NCBI GenBank assembly: GCA_028708945.1
Contig: JAQVXV010000005.1
Span: 26,303 to 90,302 of the forward strand
Direction of reading: 5' to 3'
Source of the DNA: Bacilli bacterium
GTDB taxonomy: Bacteria > Bacillota_I > Bacilli_A > RF39 > UBA660
Length of the DNA stretch: 64,000 nucleotides
A model generated the notes under the pieces. That model ran no database searches and was not told where the DNA came from. It was given only the letters and a program-made list of their open reading frames with translations. A program made the position numbers and the translations under genes. Positions 44,293-53,189 of this stretch are shown piece after piece; within the stretch, counting starts at the first letter, position 1, and the number at the start of each line of letters is the position of its first letter.

Positions 44293-44889
44293 TTATTTAA
44301 CCTTGTTTAACAAAGGATACGCTAATACAAGAGTCATAAATCCAAATAAGTATCCGCCTATAATATCAGAAAAATAATGAACTCCTAAATAGATTCTAGT
44401 AAAACCTATTAAGAAAATAAAAATTATATATATAAATATTAATAATATTGCAAATTTCTTCTTGCTATATTTATTTATTAGAATAAGAATTAAACCATAT
44501 AACACTGTTGAAATATATGCGTGTCCACTTGGAAAACTTTTTGTTTTTTCAATTACTAATTGTAATATATTAGGCCTATCACGGTTTACTAAATATTTAA
44601 TAACAAAAATAATTATATTACCAATTAACAATGTGATTAAAAATACTTTAGTCTCATAAATTTTTTTGTATTTTACTAATAATAAAGACACTAATGAAAT
44701 TACTAATAAACTTGCAGATATTGAACAAATATTAGTAATTATAATTATTTTATTAGTAAGATTATCACTAATAATGGGACTTATTTTTTGATAGATATAT
44801 GCATCTAAAAATATATCGATATTGATCAGAATTAAAACTGTTAAGAATAAAAATAAAAGTGACAATAAAATAAATATTTTATTTTTCAT
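44293..44889 (-). CDS. PAP2-family membrane phosphatase
   Basis: 198 aa with about five or six membrane helices and the three phosphatase motifs: KYLVNRDRPN, PSGHAYIST and RIYLGVHYFSDIIGG. Members dephosphorylate phosphatidic acid, phosphatidylglycerophosphate or undecaprenyl pyrophosphate; the substrate cannot be told. It overlaps the gmk 3' end by 11 bp, so it is probably expressed with gmk. Confidence 0.92.
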   Translation of the reverse strand: MKNKIFILLSLLFLFLTVLILINIDIFLDAYIYQKISPIISDNLTNKIIIITNICSISASLLVISLVSLLLVKYKKIYETKVFLITLLIGNIIIFVIKYLVNRDRPNILQLVIEKTKSFPSGHAYISTVLYGLILILINKYSKKKFAILLIFIYIIFIFLIGFTRIYLGVHYFSDIIGGYLFGFMTLVLAYPLLNKVK

Positions 44890-45526
44890 CTAACTGTACC
44901 AATATCTCATGTAATTCTTCTTCTAAGGAGTTTATATCTTCATCTTCAATACGATCAACACGACATTTTTCGGCCGCTATTATTGATTTAGCATTATTCA
45001 CAGCATCTTCTAAAATATCATTTATTACAACATAATTGTATTTTTTTATTTCATTTATTTCTTTATACATAATTTGAAATCTTTTAAATAATTGTTCATT
45101 AGTTTCAGTTTTGCGATTATCTAATCTTTTTTTAAGTTCTTTTATTGATGGCGGTAGAATAAAGATAAAAATTGCTTCTTTAAATTTTTCTTTTACTTGT
45201 AAAGCACCTTGGATTTCTATTACTAATATAACATCTAATCCTTGATTTATTTTTTGAATAACATTGTCTTTAGGTGTTCCATAGTAATTATCACTATAAA
45301 GAGCATACTCTAACAATTTACCATCTTGAATATTTTTTTCAAATTCTTCTTTAGATAAAAAATAATAGTCCTTGCCATCAACTTCACCTTGTCTTATATT
45401 TCTAGTTGTCATTGAAACAGATTCTATAATATTTTTATTGTCTTTCATTATCTCTTGACTAATTGTCGATTTACCACAACCACTAGGACCGGATAAAACT
45501 ATTAAATTACCTTTTTTAATTCGCAT
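44879..45526 (-). CDS. gmk: Guanylate kinase
   Basis: 215 aa; phosphorylates GMP to GDP. The P-loop is LSGPSGCGKSTISQEI, the GMP-binding stretch MTTRNIRQGEVDGKDYYFLS, and EIQGALQVKEK and FILPPSIKELKKRL follow. The length is slightly long because of an acidic C-terminal tail. It lies head-to-tail after sigE with a 59-bp gap containing its likely promoter or RBS GGGTGGAATA. Confidence 0.97.
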   Translation of the reverse strand: MRIKKGNLIVLSGPSGCGKSTISQEIMKDNKNIIESVSMTTRNIRQGEVDGKDYYFLSKEEFEKNIQDGKLLEYALYSDNYYGTPKDNVIQKINQGLDVILVIEIQGALQVKEKFKEAIFIFILPPSIKELKKRLDNRKTETNEQLFKRFQIMYKEINEIKKYNYVVINDILEDAVNNAKSIIAAEKCRVDRIEDEDINSLEEELHEILVQLDEK

Positions 45527-45585
45527 ATTATTCCACCCTTACTAATTAAATTATAACATGATTTCAATTATGAAAAAAGATAGTA

Positions 45586-46278
45586 TCAGTATTTTGCTAA
45601 ATATTTTAGTTTTCTAATTACTTTTTTTTCAATTCTAGATATATAAGATTGACTTATGCCTAAAAGATTGGCAACATCTTTTTGTGTTAACTCCTCAGTA
45701 TTATACAACCCATAGCGCATTATCATTATTTGTTTATCTCTTCTATTTAATTGTTCTATTTCTTCATATAGTAATTTTTTTTCAATGTTATGCTCTAGTT
45801 CTTTTATGACTAAATCAGGATCTGTACCTAAAATATCTTCTAAGTGTAATTCATTTCCTTCTGAATCAAAACTAAGTGATTCTTCAAAACTAATCTCACC
45901 TTTCCTTTTCTTATTTTTTCTTAAAAACATCAGTATTTCATTATCAATACACCTTGAAGCATAGGTTGCTAATTTAATGTTTTTATCGATTTTATAAGTG
46001 TTTACACCTTTAATTAAACCTATTGTCCCAATACTTACTAAGTCCTCTAAATCAATACCTGTATTTTCATATTTTTTGGCTAAAAAAACTACTAATCTAA
46101 GGTTATGTTCAATTAATTTATTTCGGGCTTTTTCATCACCTTTCATACTTAACTCAACATAGTATACTTCATCTTCTTTTGTTAGAGGTTCTGGTAGTTT
46201 ATCAGCACTTCCAACAAAAAAAATATCTGCTTTTACACCTATTATTTTAATAATAAAATTTTTAAGTTTTTGAATCAT
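45586..46278 (-). CDS. sigE: Mother-cell sigma factor SigE (pro-sigma-E)
   Basis: 230 aa. The N-terminus (MIQKLKNFIIKIIGVKADIFFVGSADKLPEPL) is the membrane-associating pro-sequence that SpoIIGA removes. Region 2 has NLRLVVFLAKKYENTGIDLEDLVSIGTIGLIKGV and IKLATYASRCIDNEILMFLR; region 4 has LTQKDVANLLGISQSYISRIEKK. It directs early mother-cell gene expression in sporulation. The start overlaps the spoIIGA stop by ATGA, the conserved operon. Confidence 0.96.
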   Translation of the reverse strand: MIQKLKNFIIKIIGVKADIFFVGSADKLPEPLTKEDEVYYVELSMKGDEKARNKLIEHNLRLVVFLAKKYENTGIDLEDLVSIGTIGLIKGVNTYKIDKNIKLATYASRCIDNEILMFLRKNKKRKGEISFEESLSFDSEGNELHLEDILGTDPDLVIKELEHNIEKKLLYEEIEQLNRRDKQIMIMRYGLYNTEELTQKDVANLLGISQSYISRIEKKVIRKLKYLAKY

Positions 46279-47057
46279 TTTTCCTCCATTAGTGATTGAT
46301 GTAATATACAGTCAACACCATCTATTCTTATATTATTTTCCATAATTCCAACTAATACATTTTTTTTAATCCCGATGCCTTTTATATCTATTTTATCGAC
46401 TGCCACACATTTAAGTAAGCCAATTTCATTTATTGTATTATATGGAATTAAGATGGTTGATAGTCCACTTTTTAACACATTTTTGTTTACTAAAATAATT
46501 GGTCTATTTTGATAAGGGTCTTTTAATCGGTTACCAGTGTCTAAAAAACCGTTGCATTTAATTTTTTTATTTTTAATATAAATATCAACCTTATAATAAT
46601 TTGAAAAGTTGTTTTTTAAATGCATAGATTGTTTAGTATAGATATAAAGTATGATTGGTGAAAAAAGGATTAAAAATATTGCATTAATGCTATAACCTTT
46701 AAATAAAAACACTAAACCTTGTTGACTATATGAAAACTCTAAATTTAAATAATATAAAAAACCTCCTAATAACATACTGATAGTATAAAGATAAAAAAGA
46801 TTTTTTAACATATATTTTAAATTTTTAAATCCAAAGGTAATTAAAACCATTATTTGACTGATTAATAGTTTTAAAATGAGTAGTTCAAAAGAATTCATTT
46901 TTAAAAATAAAAAGAATACACTTAAACTGCCTATAAAAGCTCCTAACAATAAATTGTTAATTCTCGTATTTCTTCTTAAGACAGTTGAAACAGTCATCAA
47001 TAATAATAAATCAAACAGAAAATTTATGAATAATAACAAATCTAAATAAACTTTCAT
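46275..47057 (-). CDS. spoIIGA: Sporulation sigma-E processing aspartyl protease SpoIIGA
   Basis: 260 aa with five N-terminal membrane helices and a cytoplasmic protease domain from about residue 150. The aspartyl protease motif is CNGFLDTGNRLKDP, followed by ILIPYNTINEIGLL. It acts in the septal membrane and, after activation by SpoIIR, cleaves pro-sigma-E encoded immediately downstream. Position between ftsZ and sigE is the classical one. Confidence 0.95.
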   Translation of the reverse strand: MKVYLDLLLFINFLFDLLLLMTVSTVLRRNTRINNLLLGAFIGSLSVFFLFLKMNSFELLILKLLISQIMVLITFGFKNLKYMLKNLFYLYTISMLLGGFLYYLNLEFSYSQQGLVFLFKGYSINAIFLILFSPIILYIYTKQSMHLKNNFSNYYKVDIYIKNKKIKCNGFLDTGNRLKDPYQNRPIILVNKNVLKSGLSTILIPYNTINEIGLLKCVAVDKIDIKGIGIKKNVLVGIMENNIRIDGVDCILHQSLMEEK

Positions 47058-47079
47058 ATAATCACCAATTTAATTATAA

Positions 47080-47102
47080 AAAAAAAACACAATAAATTGT
47101 GT
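47080..47102 (-). terminator. Terminator between ftsZ and spoIIGA
   Basis: ACACAAT/ATTGTGT stem with a 2-nt loop followed on the minus strand by nine or more T; separates division from sporulation genes. Confidence 0.85.
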
Positions 47103-47113
47103 CGATTATTAGT

Positions 47114-48163
47114 TTAAAAACCTCTTTTCTTGAAAAAACTTGGAACATCCTCATCATCTTCTTCATCCATAGGGATATCTTCTGCTCTTGCATATGAATG
47201 ATATAGAGGTTGCTTTGTTTCTTCAAAACCAGTTGCAATTACTGTAACAATAACTTCATCTTTTAAATTTTCATTGATTACAGCTCCAAAAATAGTATTA
47301 ATGTCTGTATTTGCTGACTCTCTAATTACTTCTGCTGCTTCTTCTACTTCAAATAAAGTTAAATTAGCACCACCTGTAACATTGATAATAGCGTCAGTTG
47401 CTCCATCGATACTTGTTTCAAGTAAAGGACTCGATACTGCTTGTTTTGCAGCTTCTGTTGCTCTTCCTTCACCTACACCTATACCAATACCGATTAATGC
47501 TCTTCCTCTTTTTTCCATTACTGCTTTAACATCGGCAAAGTCTAAGTTAATTAACCCTGCTACTGCAATTAAGTCAGATATTGATTGAACACCACGTCTT
47601 AAAACGTTGTCAACTTCTTTAAATGATTCTACTAATGGGGTAGATTTGTCGATGATCTCTCTTAATTTATCGTTTGGAATAACTATTAATGTATCAACAT
47701 GTTTCTTTAGTTCTTCTAAGCCAACTTCGGCTTGTTCCATTCTTTTTTTGCCTTCAAAACTGAAAGGTTTAGTAACAATTCCTACAGTTAAAGCACCCAT
47801 CTCTTGGGCAATGTCCGCGATTATTGGTGCAGCACCTGTACCAGTTCCACCACCCATACCACAAGTAATGAAAACCATATCTGCTCCTTCTAAAGCAGCT
47901 TCAATTTCAGGTTTACTTTCTAAAGCAGCTTCTTTCCCTATTTGTGGGTTGGCACCTGCTCCCAAACCATTTGTTAATTTAGAACCAATTTGAATTTTAA
48001 TGTCGGCTTTTGATACATTTAAAACTTGTAAATCAGTATTAGCTACTATAAATTCTACACCTTTTAAACCAGATTCTATCATTCGATTAACGGCATTGTT
48101 ACCACCGCCACCGATTCCTATTACTTTTATTTTTGCTAATTGATCCATTTCTAATCCTAACAT
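47114..48163 (-). CDS. ftsZ: Cell division GTPase FtsZ
   Basis: 349 aa tubulin-like GTPase forming the division ring. GTP-binding [13 protein letters not shown] and tubulin signature [14 protein letters not shown]7 loop region [11 protein letters not shown]. The C-terminal tail is short and ends in the conserved membrane-tether-binding peptide ([11 protein letters not shown]). RBS GGGAGG before ATG. Follows ftsA by 12 bp. Confidence 0.98.
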   Translation of the reverse strand: MLGLEMDQLAKIKVIGIGGGGNNAVNRMIESGLKGVEFIVANTDLQVLNVSKADIKIQIGSKLTNGLGAGANPQIGKEAALESKPEIEAALEGADMVFITCGMGGGTGTGAAPIIADIAQEMGALTVGIVTKPFSFEGKKRMEQAEVGLEELKKHVDTLIVIPNDKLREIIDKSTPLVESFKEVDNVLRRGVQSISDLIAVAGLINLDFADVKAVMEKRGRALIGIGIGVGEGRATEAAKQAVSSPLLETSIDGATDAIINVTGGANLTLFEVEEAAEVIRESANTDINTIFGAVINENLKDEVIVTVIATGFEETKQPLYHSYARAEDIPMDEEDDEDVPSFFKKRGF

Positions 48164-48175
48164 AAATTTCCTCCC

Positions 48176-49417
48176 TTATTCCCCAAAAAAGTATCCGAAA
48201 ACTTTTCCTAACATCGATTCTCTTGAAACGATATTCTTTTTAACAGTTGAAATATTTTCGATATCATTTTCACTTAACATCGTATAATTTTTTGATTTTA
48301 ATCTTAATTTATTAATAAAATAAAGTATGTTTCCTAATGCACTAGAATACTTATTATCTCTTATTCCCATAAGTTTTATTTTACCTACGCTTGCTTGTTT
48401 ATTGAAAACATCATCTAGCATATACTGAAAGTCTTCTAATTCACTAGTTCCACCAGTTACTATTATAAACTGTAAATCTTTATTTGTTAATATGTTTATT
48501 TCTTTTTTTGCTAAATTGAGTATTTCTTCTACCCTTCTCATAACAATTTCGGAAACTTCGAATTGATTAATTTTAATAATTTCGTTATAAGTAGTTTCTG
48601 CTTCAAAAAAATCATTAGGGTTTGCATATCTTTTATAAGAAAGTGCAAATTTTTCTTTTATTTTATCAGCAACATTAGTTGATACTTTATAGATATAAGA
48701 TATATCGTTACTAATGTGATTACCACCCATACCAATAATTGTGCTCTTTACGATTATCCCTTTATTATAAAGAGAAACAGTAGTAGTTTCACCACCAATA
48801 TTGATGATTACTCCTAATTGTTTATCTATCTCTTTATTTTTAAATGTATGAATATCACCAATTGAATTAATGCTTATATCAACTACTTCTACTCCAATAT
48901 TCTCAAGGATGCTTAATACTGAATAGATATTTTTTCTCGGGGTATTGACTAGTATTGCTCGCATTGTTAATTCATTACAGAGTGTTCCTACTAAGTTTGT
49001 TTGAATTGTTTTTTCATCTGCCTTAAAATCAATTGGAAGTACTGCTACAGTTTCTTTATTTGGGTTTTCTTTATTAGCAGCTGCTTGTTGTAATAAATCT
49101 AAAATATCTTGATCAGTAACTGTTTTTTCTTCATTTTTAGTTGTTATTGAACTTTTAACAAAGTCAAAATCTGCAAAATAACTAGGTACTGAAGCAAGGA
49201 TTTTTTTTATTTTTACTCCTAACATTGATTCTATATCATCTAAAGCATTTTTTATACTAATAGTAGCTTCTTCTACATTAGTAATAAGGCCTTTTTTAAT
49301 TCCTTTTGACTTTGTAGATGTTGCCGCTAGTAAATTTATTTTATTATTATATAACTCACATACAACAATTTTAATTGTATCTGAGCCAATATCTATACTG
49401 CTATAAATATGTTTCAA
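48176..49417 (-). CDS. ftsA: Cell division protein FtsA
   Basis: 413 aa actin-like ATPase that anchors FtsZ to the membrane. Phosphate 1 motif SIDIGSDTIKIVV, the SHS2 1C domain (about 85-160), phosphate 2 VIINIGGETTTVSLY, adenosine motif FIIVTGGTSEL, and a C-terminal amphipathic helix (LGKVFGYFFGE). It starts with TTG at 49417 preceded by GGTGAGG. A TATAAT lies about 35 bp upstream. Confidence 0.96.
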   Translation of the reverse strand: MKHIYSSIDIGSDTIKIVVCELYNNKINLLAATSTKSKGIKKGLITNVEEATISIKNALDDIESMLGVKIKKILASVPSYFADFDFVKSSITTKNEEKTVTDQDILDLLQQAAANKENPNKETVAVLPIDFKADEKTIQTNLVGTLCNELTMRAILVNTPRKNIYSVLSILENIGVEVVDISINSIGDIHTFKNKEIDKQLGVIINIGGETTTVSLYNKGIIVKSTIIGMGGNHISNDISYIYKVSTNVADKIKEKFALSYKRYANPNDFFEAETTYNEIIKINQFEVSEIVMRRVEEILNLAKKEINILTNKDLQFIIVTGGTSELEDFQYMLDDVFNKQASVGKIKLMGIRDNKYSSALGNILYFINKLRLKSKNYTMLSENDIENISTVKKNIVSRESMLGKVFGYFFGE

Positions 49418-49506
49418 TAGACCTCACCTACAATCTACGATAATTATACTATATATTTAATAAAAAGGCAAAGTTTTTTAACTGTTTTGTTAAAAAAAAA
49501 TAGGTC

Positions 49507-49911
49507 TTAAATATCTTTCTTTCGAAAACTGATAATTATTGAAATAATACTTATAATAAAAAGAAGTATTACTAAAGATATTGTTAAATAGTCATACCAC
49601 CCTAAATATGTATCATAAGATGTTAAACAATCTAGTGGATCTTTAGAATCGTAATATACTTTTGGATTTTTTTCAACTTTCTTAAAAAAGCCATTTGATT
49701 TAGAATAACAAGAATATTCATTATTTTGTATTAGATAATAATACGTTGGTTCATATATATTATTATAACTATTTTGCTCAATATAAGTTACTTTAGCAGT
49801 ACTATCTAATTCATTTTTCTTAATTAATCCATAATAATCTGTCATTAATAATACAATTCCAGTTATTATCGAAACAAAAAAAATAATTATTGAATATTTT
49901 CTATTTGTCAT
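49507..49911 (-). CDS. Small two-helix membrane protein, DUF3592-like
   Basis: 134 aa with one membrane helix at each end (about 7-27 and 106-128) and a ~75-residue external loop. The loop ends NPKVYYDSKDPLDCLT, resembling the YNPxNP stretch of DUF3592-type proteins. A tentative similarity only. It has two cysteines in the loop (CYSKS, DCLT), which could form a disulfide. Single gene. Confidence 0.5.
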   Translation of the reverse strand: MTNRKYSIIIFFVSIITGIVLLMTDYYGLIKKNELDSTAKVTYIEQNSYNNIYEPTYYYLIQNNEYSCYSKSNGFFKKVEKNPKVYYDSKDPLDCLTSYDTYLGWYDYLTISLVILLFIISIISIIISFRKKDI

Positions 49912-49976
49912 CTAATCACCACATCTTTATTATAGACTTATTTTATCATACTTATTGATTAAATAAAATAATTACT

Positions 49977-50762
49977 TTATAAAAAATTACATTTTCTACA
50001 AAGTAATTCTACTTTTTTATCATTTTTAAACCCATTTAACATTTTTTTGTAACGTTTACTTTGAATAATTATATCTATTTCATCTTTATAAATATTGCCT
50101 AAAGGTATATCTCCTTTAGTGTCTAAACAACATGGCACAATCGTACCATCTACTAATATTCCAATATGATCTTTTAGAGCATAACAAGTACCATTTTCTT
50201 CTTCAAATTTATTAGTTAAATCAGGCCATATAAATTTTTTATTTAAACATAAAAAAACGTTTTTTTCTAAGGTTTCATTATTGCTTATTATCTCTTTGTT
50301 ATATCTTTGAGCAATTATATTTAATATTTCTTCACTATATTTGTTTTTTAACCATATTCTTAAAGATATATATGTGTTTGTTTTTAAAGAATCAATTGTA
50401 TTAAATATATTATTCATATATTCATTTAAAGAAATATTATATTTTTTGTCATAGCTATGTAGAGATATATTTATTTGTCTGATATTTTTGTTATCTTTGA
50501 TTTTATTTATTAAATAACCATTGGTAGTTATATTAACAAAATAATTTAAAGAAGCCTTAGAAATGAATTCATTAATTAAAGGATGCATTAAAGGTTCACC
50601 TAAAATATGAAAATATAAATATTTAGTATGATCTTTTAATTTGTCTAAAATTAGTTCAAATTTTTCAAGTTCTAAATACTCTTCTTTTCTTTTATTTTTA
50701 ATACAAAAACTACACTTTAAATTACAAATATTAGTGATTTCAACATATACTTTTTTATACAT
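49977..50762 (-). CDS. Radical SAM/SPASM domain protein
   Basis: 261 aa. The radical SAM cluster motif is CNLKCSFC (CxxxCxxC, near residue 12), followed by ILGEPLMHP and ITTNGYL of the TIM barrel. The C-terminus has a SPASM-type cysteine set (GTIVPCCLDTKGDIPLGN and LCRKC) for an auxiliary iron-sulfur cluster. Such enzymes modify peptides or other substrates; no precursor peptide gene is obvious next to it. Start at the ATG at 50762 behind AAGGATG, or 6 bp upstream. It follows a repeat element and is probably transcribed alone. Confidence 0.85.
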   Translation of the reverse strand: MYKKVYVEITNICNLKCSFCIKNKRKEEYLELEKFELILDKLKDHTKYLYFHILGEPLMHPLINEFISKASLNYFVNITTNGYLINKIKDNKNIRQINISLHSYDKKYNISLNEYMNNIFNTIDSLKTNTYISLRIWLKNKYSEEILNIIAQRYNKEIISNNETLEKNVFLCLNKKFIWPDLTNKFEEENGTCYALKDHIGILVDGTIVPCCLDTKGDIPLGNIYKDEIDIIIQSKRYKKMLNGFKNDKKVELLCRKCNFL

Positions 50763-50825
50763 AAACATCCTTACTTTATATAAAATATTTTATATCATTA
50801 TGGTGCCACTCTTTGTTATTATTTA

Positions 50826-50900
50826 AACTAATCCTCACTGACAAAACAAGCATAGCACAACTTTTTTAAAAGTCTATTTCTAATTATTTCTAGTCATTTT
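50826..50900. repeat. Intergenic repeat copy A
   Basis: About 70 bp that closely match the segment at 51741-51812, sharing GACAAAACAAGCATA, AAAAGTCTATT and TAATTATTT. It lies just upstream of the radical SAM gene. Preceding it is TGGTGCC (50804 region), like the 3' end of the tRNA-Thr at 52.56 kb. It does not fold as a tRNA. Confidence 0.7.
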
Positions 50901-50906
50901 TGATTA

Positions 50907-51644
50907 TTATTTCTTAAGTATTAATGATTTTGTTTGTTTCTTATAAGGCCAATTATTAATTATATTATCTATAAAATCATTTTCAACAAATTCTATCTCT
51001 TCTTTATTCAATAATATTAATGGTTTTTTAAAATAATATGCTGCTCCCAGATCAAATACACTCCCTGTGCTGCTTTGATCATAATATAAATCTATTTCTG
51101 ATGATGATGCTAATGCTTTTTCATTTTGTAAGCATATTGTATAACCACCAAACATATCTGTTTGAACAGTATGCAAGTGTGGAGCATGTATTATTATATT
51201 ATGACTTTCTTTATCAAAAACAAAATCTTCTATCCATCTTATTGTTTCTAAACTAGCATTTCTTACAGGACATATTAAAAATATTTTGTTTTCTATTGGA
51301 TTATTTTCTATTGGTGCTAATGTTACCCCTAATCTTTTTATATTTTCTATCCTTTTATCCATTTCAGTTTTAACATTTGAAAAATCCTTACTTGGAAAAT
51401 TATCATCTGCTATCTTACTCCAAACATAAGGCATTATAGAAAATGATTTAGTTGTTTCGTTTAAATTTAGTGTTTCTTCATTTAAAATTGTAATAGGTTT
51501 CCCTGCTGCAAACATAATACCAAGTAAAAATAAACACTTTTTATTTTTAGGTTCTAACACTAATTCTATTTTATCTGATGAAAGTATTTTTTCTAATTCT
51601 ATTTCTGGAATAATATTTTCATAATCATTATATCTTATTATCAT
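50907..51644 (-). CDS. Nucleoside 2-deoxyribosyltransferase-like protein
   Basis: 245 aa. The C-terminal half (about 120-225) resembles nucleoside deoxyribosyltransferase-like folds: KIFLICPVRNAS at the first strand, HAPHLHTVQTD, then SEIDLYYDQSSTGSVFDLGAAYYFKKPLILL (core DxSSTGSVFDLGAA). These enzymes or related nucleotide-binding proteins act on nucleosides or effector nucleotides. The N-terminal ~115 residues look like a second, diverged copy of the fold (GIMFAAGKPITIL). Good RBS GGGAGGG. Flanked by repeats A and B. Confidence 0.6.
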   Translation of the reverse strand: MIIRYNDYENIIPEIELEKILSSDKIELVLEPKNKKCLFLLGIMFAAGKPITILNEETLNLNETTKSFSIMPYVWSKIADDNFPSKDFSNVKTEMDKRIENIKRLGVTLAPIENNPIENKIFLICPVRNASLETIRWIEDFVFDKESHNIIIHAPHLHTVQTDMFGGYTICLQNEKALASSSEIDLYYDQSSTGSVFDLGAAYYFKKPLILLNKEEIEFVENDFIDNIINNWPYKKQTKSLILKK

Positions 51645-51676
51645 AAAACCCTCCCAAAATAATTATATCACAATTC

Positions 51677-51699
51677 AAAAAAACTTGTATAAGTACAAG
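51677..51699 (-). terminator. Terminator following repeat B
   Basis: CTTGTA/TACAAG stem with a 4-nt loop and a minus-strand run of seven T. Equivalent in position and flanks to the terminator behind tRNA-Thr, which suggests that repeat B was once the end of a transcribed tRNA-like unit. Confidence 0.7.
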
Positions 51700-51740
51700 T
51701 AATTAACTAGTGGATGCCATGAGGTGTTCCTATTTGAACT

Positions 51741-51812
51741 GCTCCTCGTTGTCAAAACAAGCATATTACAACCCTTTTTAAAAGTCTATTCCTAATTATT
51801 TCCAGTCGCTCA
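51741..51812. repeat. Intergenic repeat copy B
   Basis: Second copy of the ~70-bp element at 50826-50900. Here a GAGG..GTTC/GAAC..CCTC hairpin and a GTTGT/ACAAC hairpin can form. The minus-strand 3' side runs into GGCATCCA and then TAGTTAATTACTTGTACTT, a flank shared with tRNA-Thr. Confidence 0.7.
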
Positions 51813-51869
51813 TTCCTGGCCGATTTCATAATAAAAAATGAGCATTTTCACTCACTCTTTATTAGATAA

Positions 51870-52490
51870 TTATATTTGATTTTGTTTCCACAATTTATAT
51901 TCCTTTTTCATGCATCTAGCACAAGGTCTATATCCTGCTGCAATAGCCGATTCTTCATCAGGAAAGAACACTCTATTATTAACATATTGTCCTTTTGATA
52001 TCCAATATAATGCGCTTGAGCAATCAAATTTTCCATATATTTTTAACTTTTCATTTCCACCAAATGTCCCTGGTATTTTAGAAATATATTGATTATTATC
52101 TATGTCTCTTAATCTATAATCTGCGGTTCCATATCTTATAAAATTATTTTTTACATTTATTAATAATTTTTTATATCTGTTTTTTGTGTCTTCATTTGAT
52201 AACAAATACTCTCTAGTTCTTTTTTCACCAGTTTCATACTCTGGAATAATCCCTTCAAACTGGTCTACAGTTAAATCTATTACATGACCATTTATTAAAT
52301 TATAGTAATGACTTATTTCATCTACCATACATCTCATTATTTTTCCACCACAAAAATCATTAACAACAAGAGAAGTAATTGCACATTGCCCTAAACTCGG
52401 ATTAGAATCACTCCAACTATCCTGTGATCCAGGATAACACGTTTCTTTTGCCCATGACATTGATATTATATCTAATATTTCTTGTTTCAT
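51870..52490 (-). CDS. YunG-like domain fused to an Ada-type metal-binding domain
   Basis: 206 aa. Residues ~10-100 match the YunG-like pattern: SWAKETCYPGSQDSW, NPSLGQCAITSLVV, GGKIMRCMV, SHYYNLINGHVIDLT. The C-terminal ~60 residues resemble the Ada zinc domain: KFDCSSALYW, NRVFFPDEESAIAAGYRPCARC. Ada's domain senses methyl damage through a Zn-bound cysteine, but the first Cys pair here is incomplete (only one Cys before YW). YunG function is unknown. RBS AGGAGGG. Located directly after the tRNA-Thr terminator. Confidence 0.65.
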   Translation of the reverse strand: MKQEILDIISMSWAKETCYPGSQDSWSDSNPSLGQCAITSLVVNDFCGGKIMRCMVDEISHYYNLINGHVIDLTVDQFEGIIPEYETGEKRTREYLLSNEDTKNRYKKLLINVKNNFIRYGTADYRLRDIDNNQYISKIPGTFGGNEKLKIYGKFDCSSALYWISKGQYVNNRVFFPDEESAIAAGYRPCARCMKKEYKLWKQNQI

Positions 52491-52520
52491 TCTAAAACCC
52501 TCCTAAAATTATTATACCAT

Positions 52521-52545
52521 AAAAAAAATTGCACAAAAAGTACAA
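52521..52545 (-). terminator. Terminator of tRNA-Thr
   Basis: TTGTAC/GTGCAA (one G-U pair) with a T5 loop and eight T on the minus strand, 14 bp after the CCA end. Confidence 0.75.
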
Positions 52546-52558
52546 GTAATTAACTATA

Positions 52559-52632
52559 TGGTGCCGATTAACAGAGTTGAACTGTTCACTGACCCTTACC
52601 ATGGGTCTGTTATACCCCTTAACTAAATCGGC
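52559..52632 (-). tRNA. tRNA-Thr (GGU anticodon)
   Basis: A complete cloverleaf on the minus strand. Acceptor GCCGATT/AATCGGC, D-stem GTTA/TAAC, anticodon stem GACCC/GGGTC with loop ATGGTAA (anticodon GGT), T-arm AACAG-TTCAACT-CTGTT, A73 and encoded CCA. All stems pair perfectly. Confidence 0.97.
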
Positions 52633-52680
52633 TTAAACTAATTATATCTGATTTAGATTTTTTTGCAATAAAAAAGATTA

Positions 52681-53142
52681 TTATCGTAATCTTCTTTCTA
52701 TTTTTTTTACTTTTGAATTGTTAGATTTTTCGATATCTTCTTCTAAGTTATTAACCCTAGAAATATAAGATAAGTAGCTATTTAGTATATCTACTGAATC
52801 TTCTTCATCAAAGTATAAGCATTCTGTACAAGCATAACAATCTTTGTTTTTTAATATGTTTTTAACAATACCATCTTCATAATATTGACGATATTCATCT
52901 TTTATAAACTCAAGTAATAATACTGGATCTAACATAGTAGTTTTGATATCGAATTTTCTAAGTATATCATAGAAAGTTTTATAATCAATTGGTTCTCCTA
53001 AATAGTTAATTGAATCTAGTATGACTGCTTCTGTTTCTAATATATCTGTTTTTATGTCAGTATCTAAATATGCTTTAGCATATACTTCCATATTTTCACA
53101 AACTTGTTTTCTAAATTGACTATTCTCTATTTTAGTAGCCAT
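52681..53142 (-). CDS. Uncharacterised 153-aa protein
   Basis: I do not recognise this family. It is soluble, acidic in the middle and helical, with a cysteine cluster CYACTECLYF (near residue 110) that could bind a metal, followed by acidic DEEDS and a basic C-terminus (KKIERRLR). The ATG at 53142 follows CGAGGTGGAGAA; an upstream in-frame extension lacks a ribosome site. Its 3' end overlaps a hairpin terminator (AAGATTA/TAATCTT). It follows the PIG-L gene by 47 bp on the same strand. Confidence 0.6.
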   Translation of the reverse strand: MATKIENSQFRKQVCENMEVYAKAYLDTDIKTDILETEAVILDSINYLGEPIDYKTFYDILRKFDIKTTMLDPVLLLEFIKDEYRQYYEDGIVKNILKNKDCYACTECLYFDEEDSVDILNSYLSYISRVNNLEEDIEKSNNSKVKKIERRLR

Positions 53143-53189
53143 TTCTCCACCTCGTTTGATATTATAGCACAAATTAAAAAAATGTAAAA

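Noticed and set aside
24983..46278. Alternative genetic code with UGA as tryptophan, as in Mollicutes
   Set aside because: Several coupled genes (hisS-aspS, lemA-htpX, rel-dtd, spoIIGA-sigE) end in TGA within ATGA overlaps, and Trp is encoded by TGG, matching the TGG specifier of the trpS T-box.
47274..47993. Two plus-strand frames over ftsZ
   Set aside because: Antisense shadows of a highly conserved gene; Ser/Pro-rich translations typical of reversed coding DNA.
49464..49500. Terminator after the DUF3592-like gene
   Set aside because: The TTTTTTAAC/GTTAAAAAA repeat has no T-run after the stem in the gene's direction, so it is not called.
50826..51812. Repeats A and B as intact tRNA genes
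   Set aside because: Although their ends resemble tRNA 3' ends (TGGTGCC/TGGATGCC), no acceptor partner or anticodon arm can be formed.
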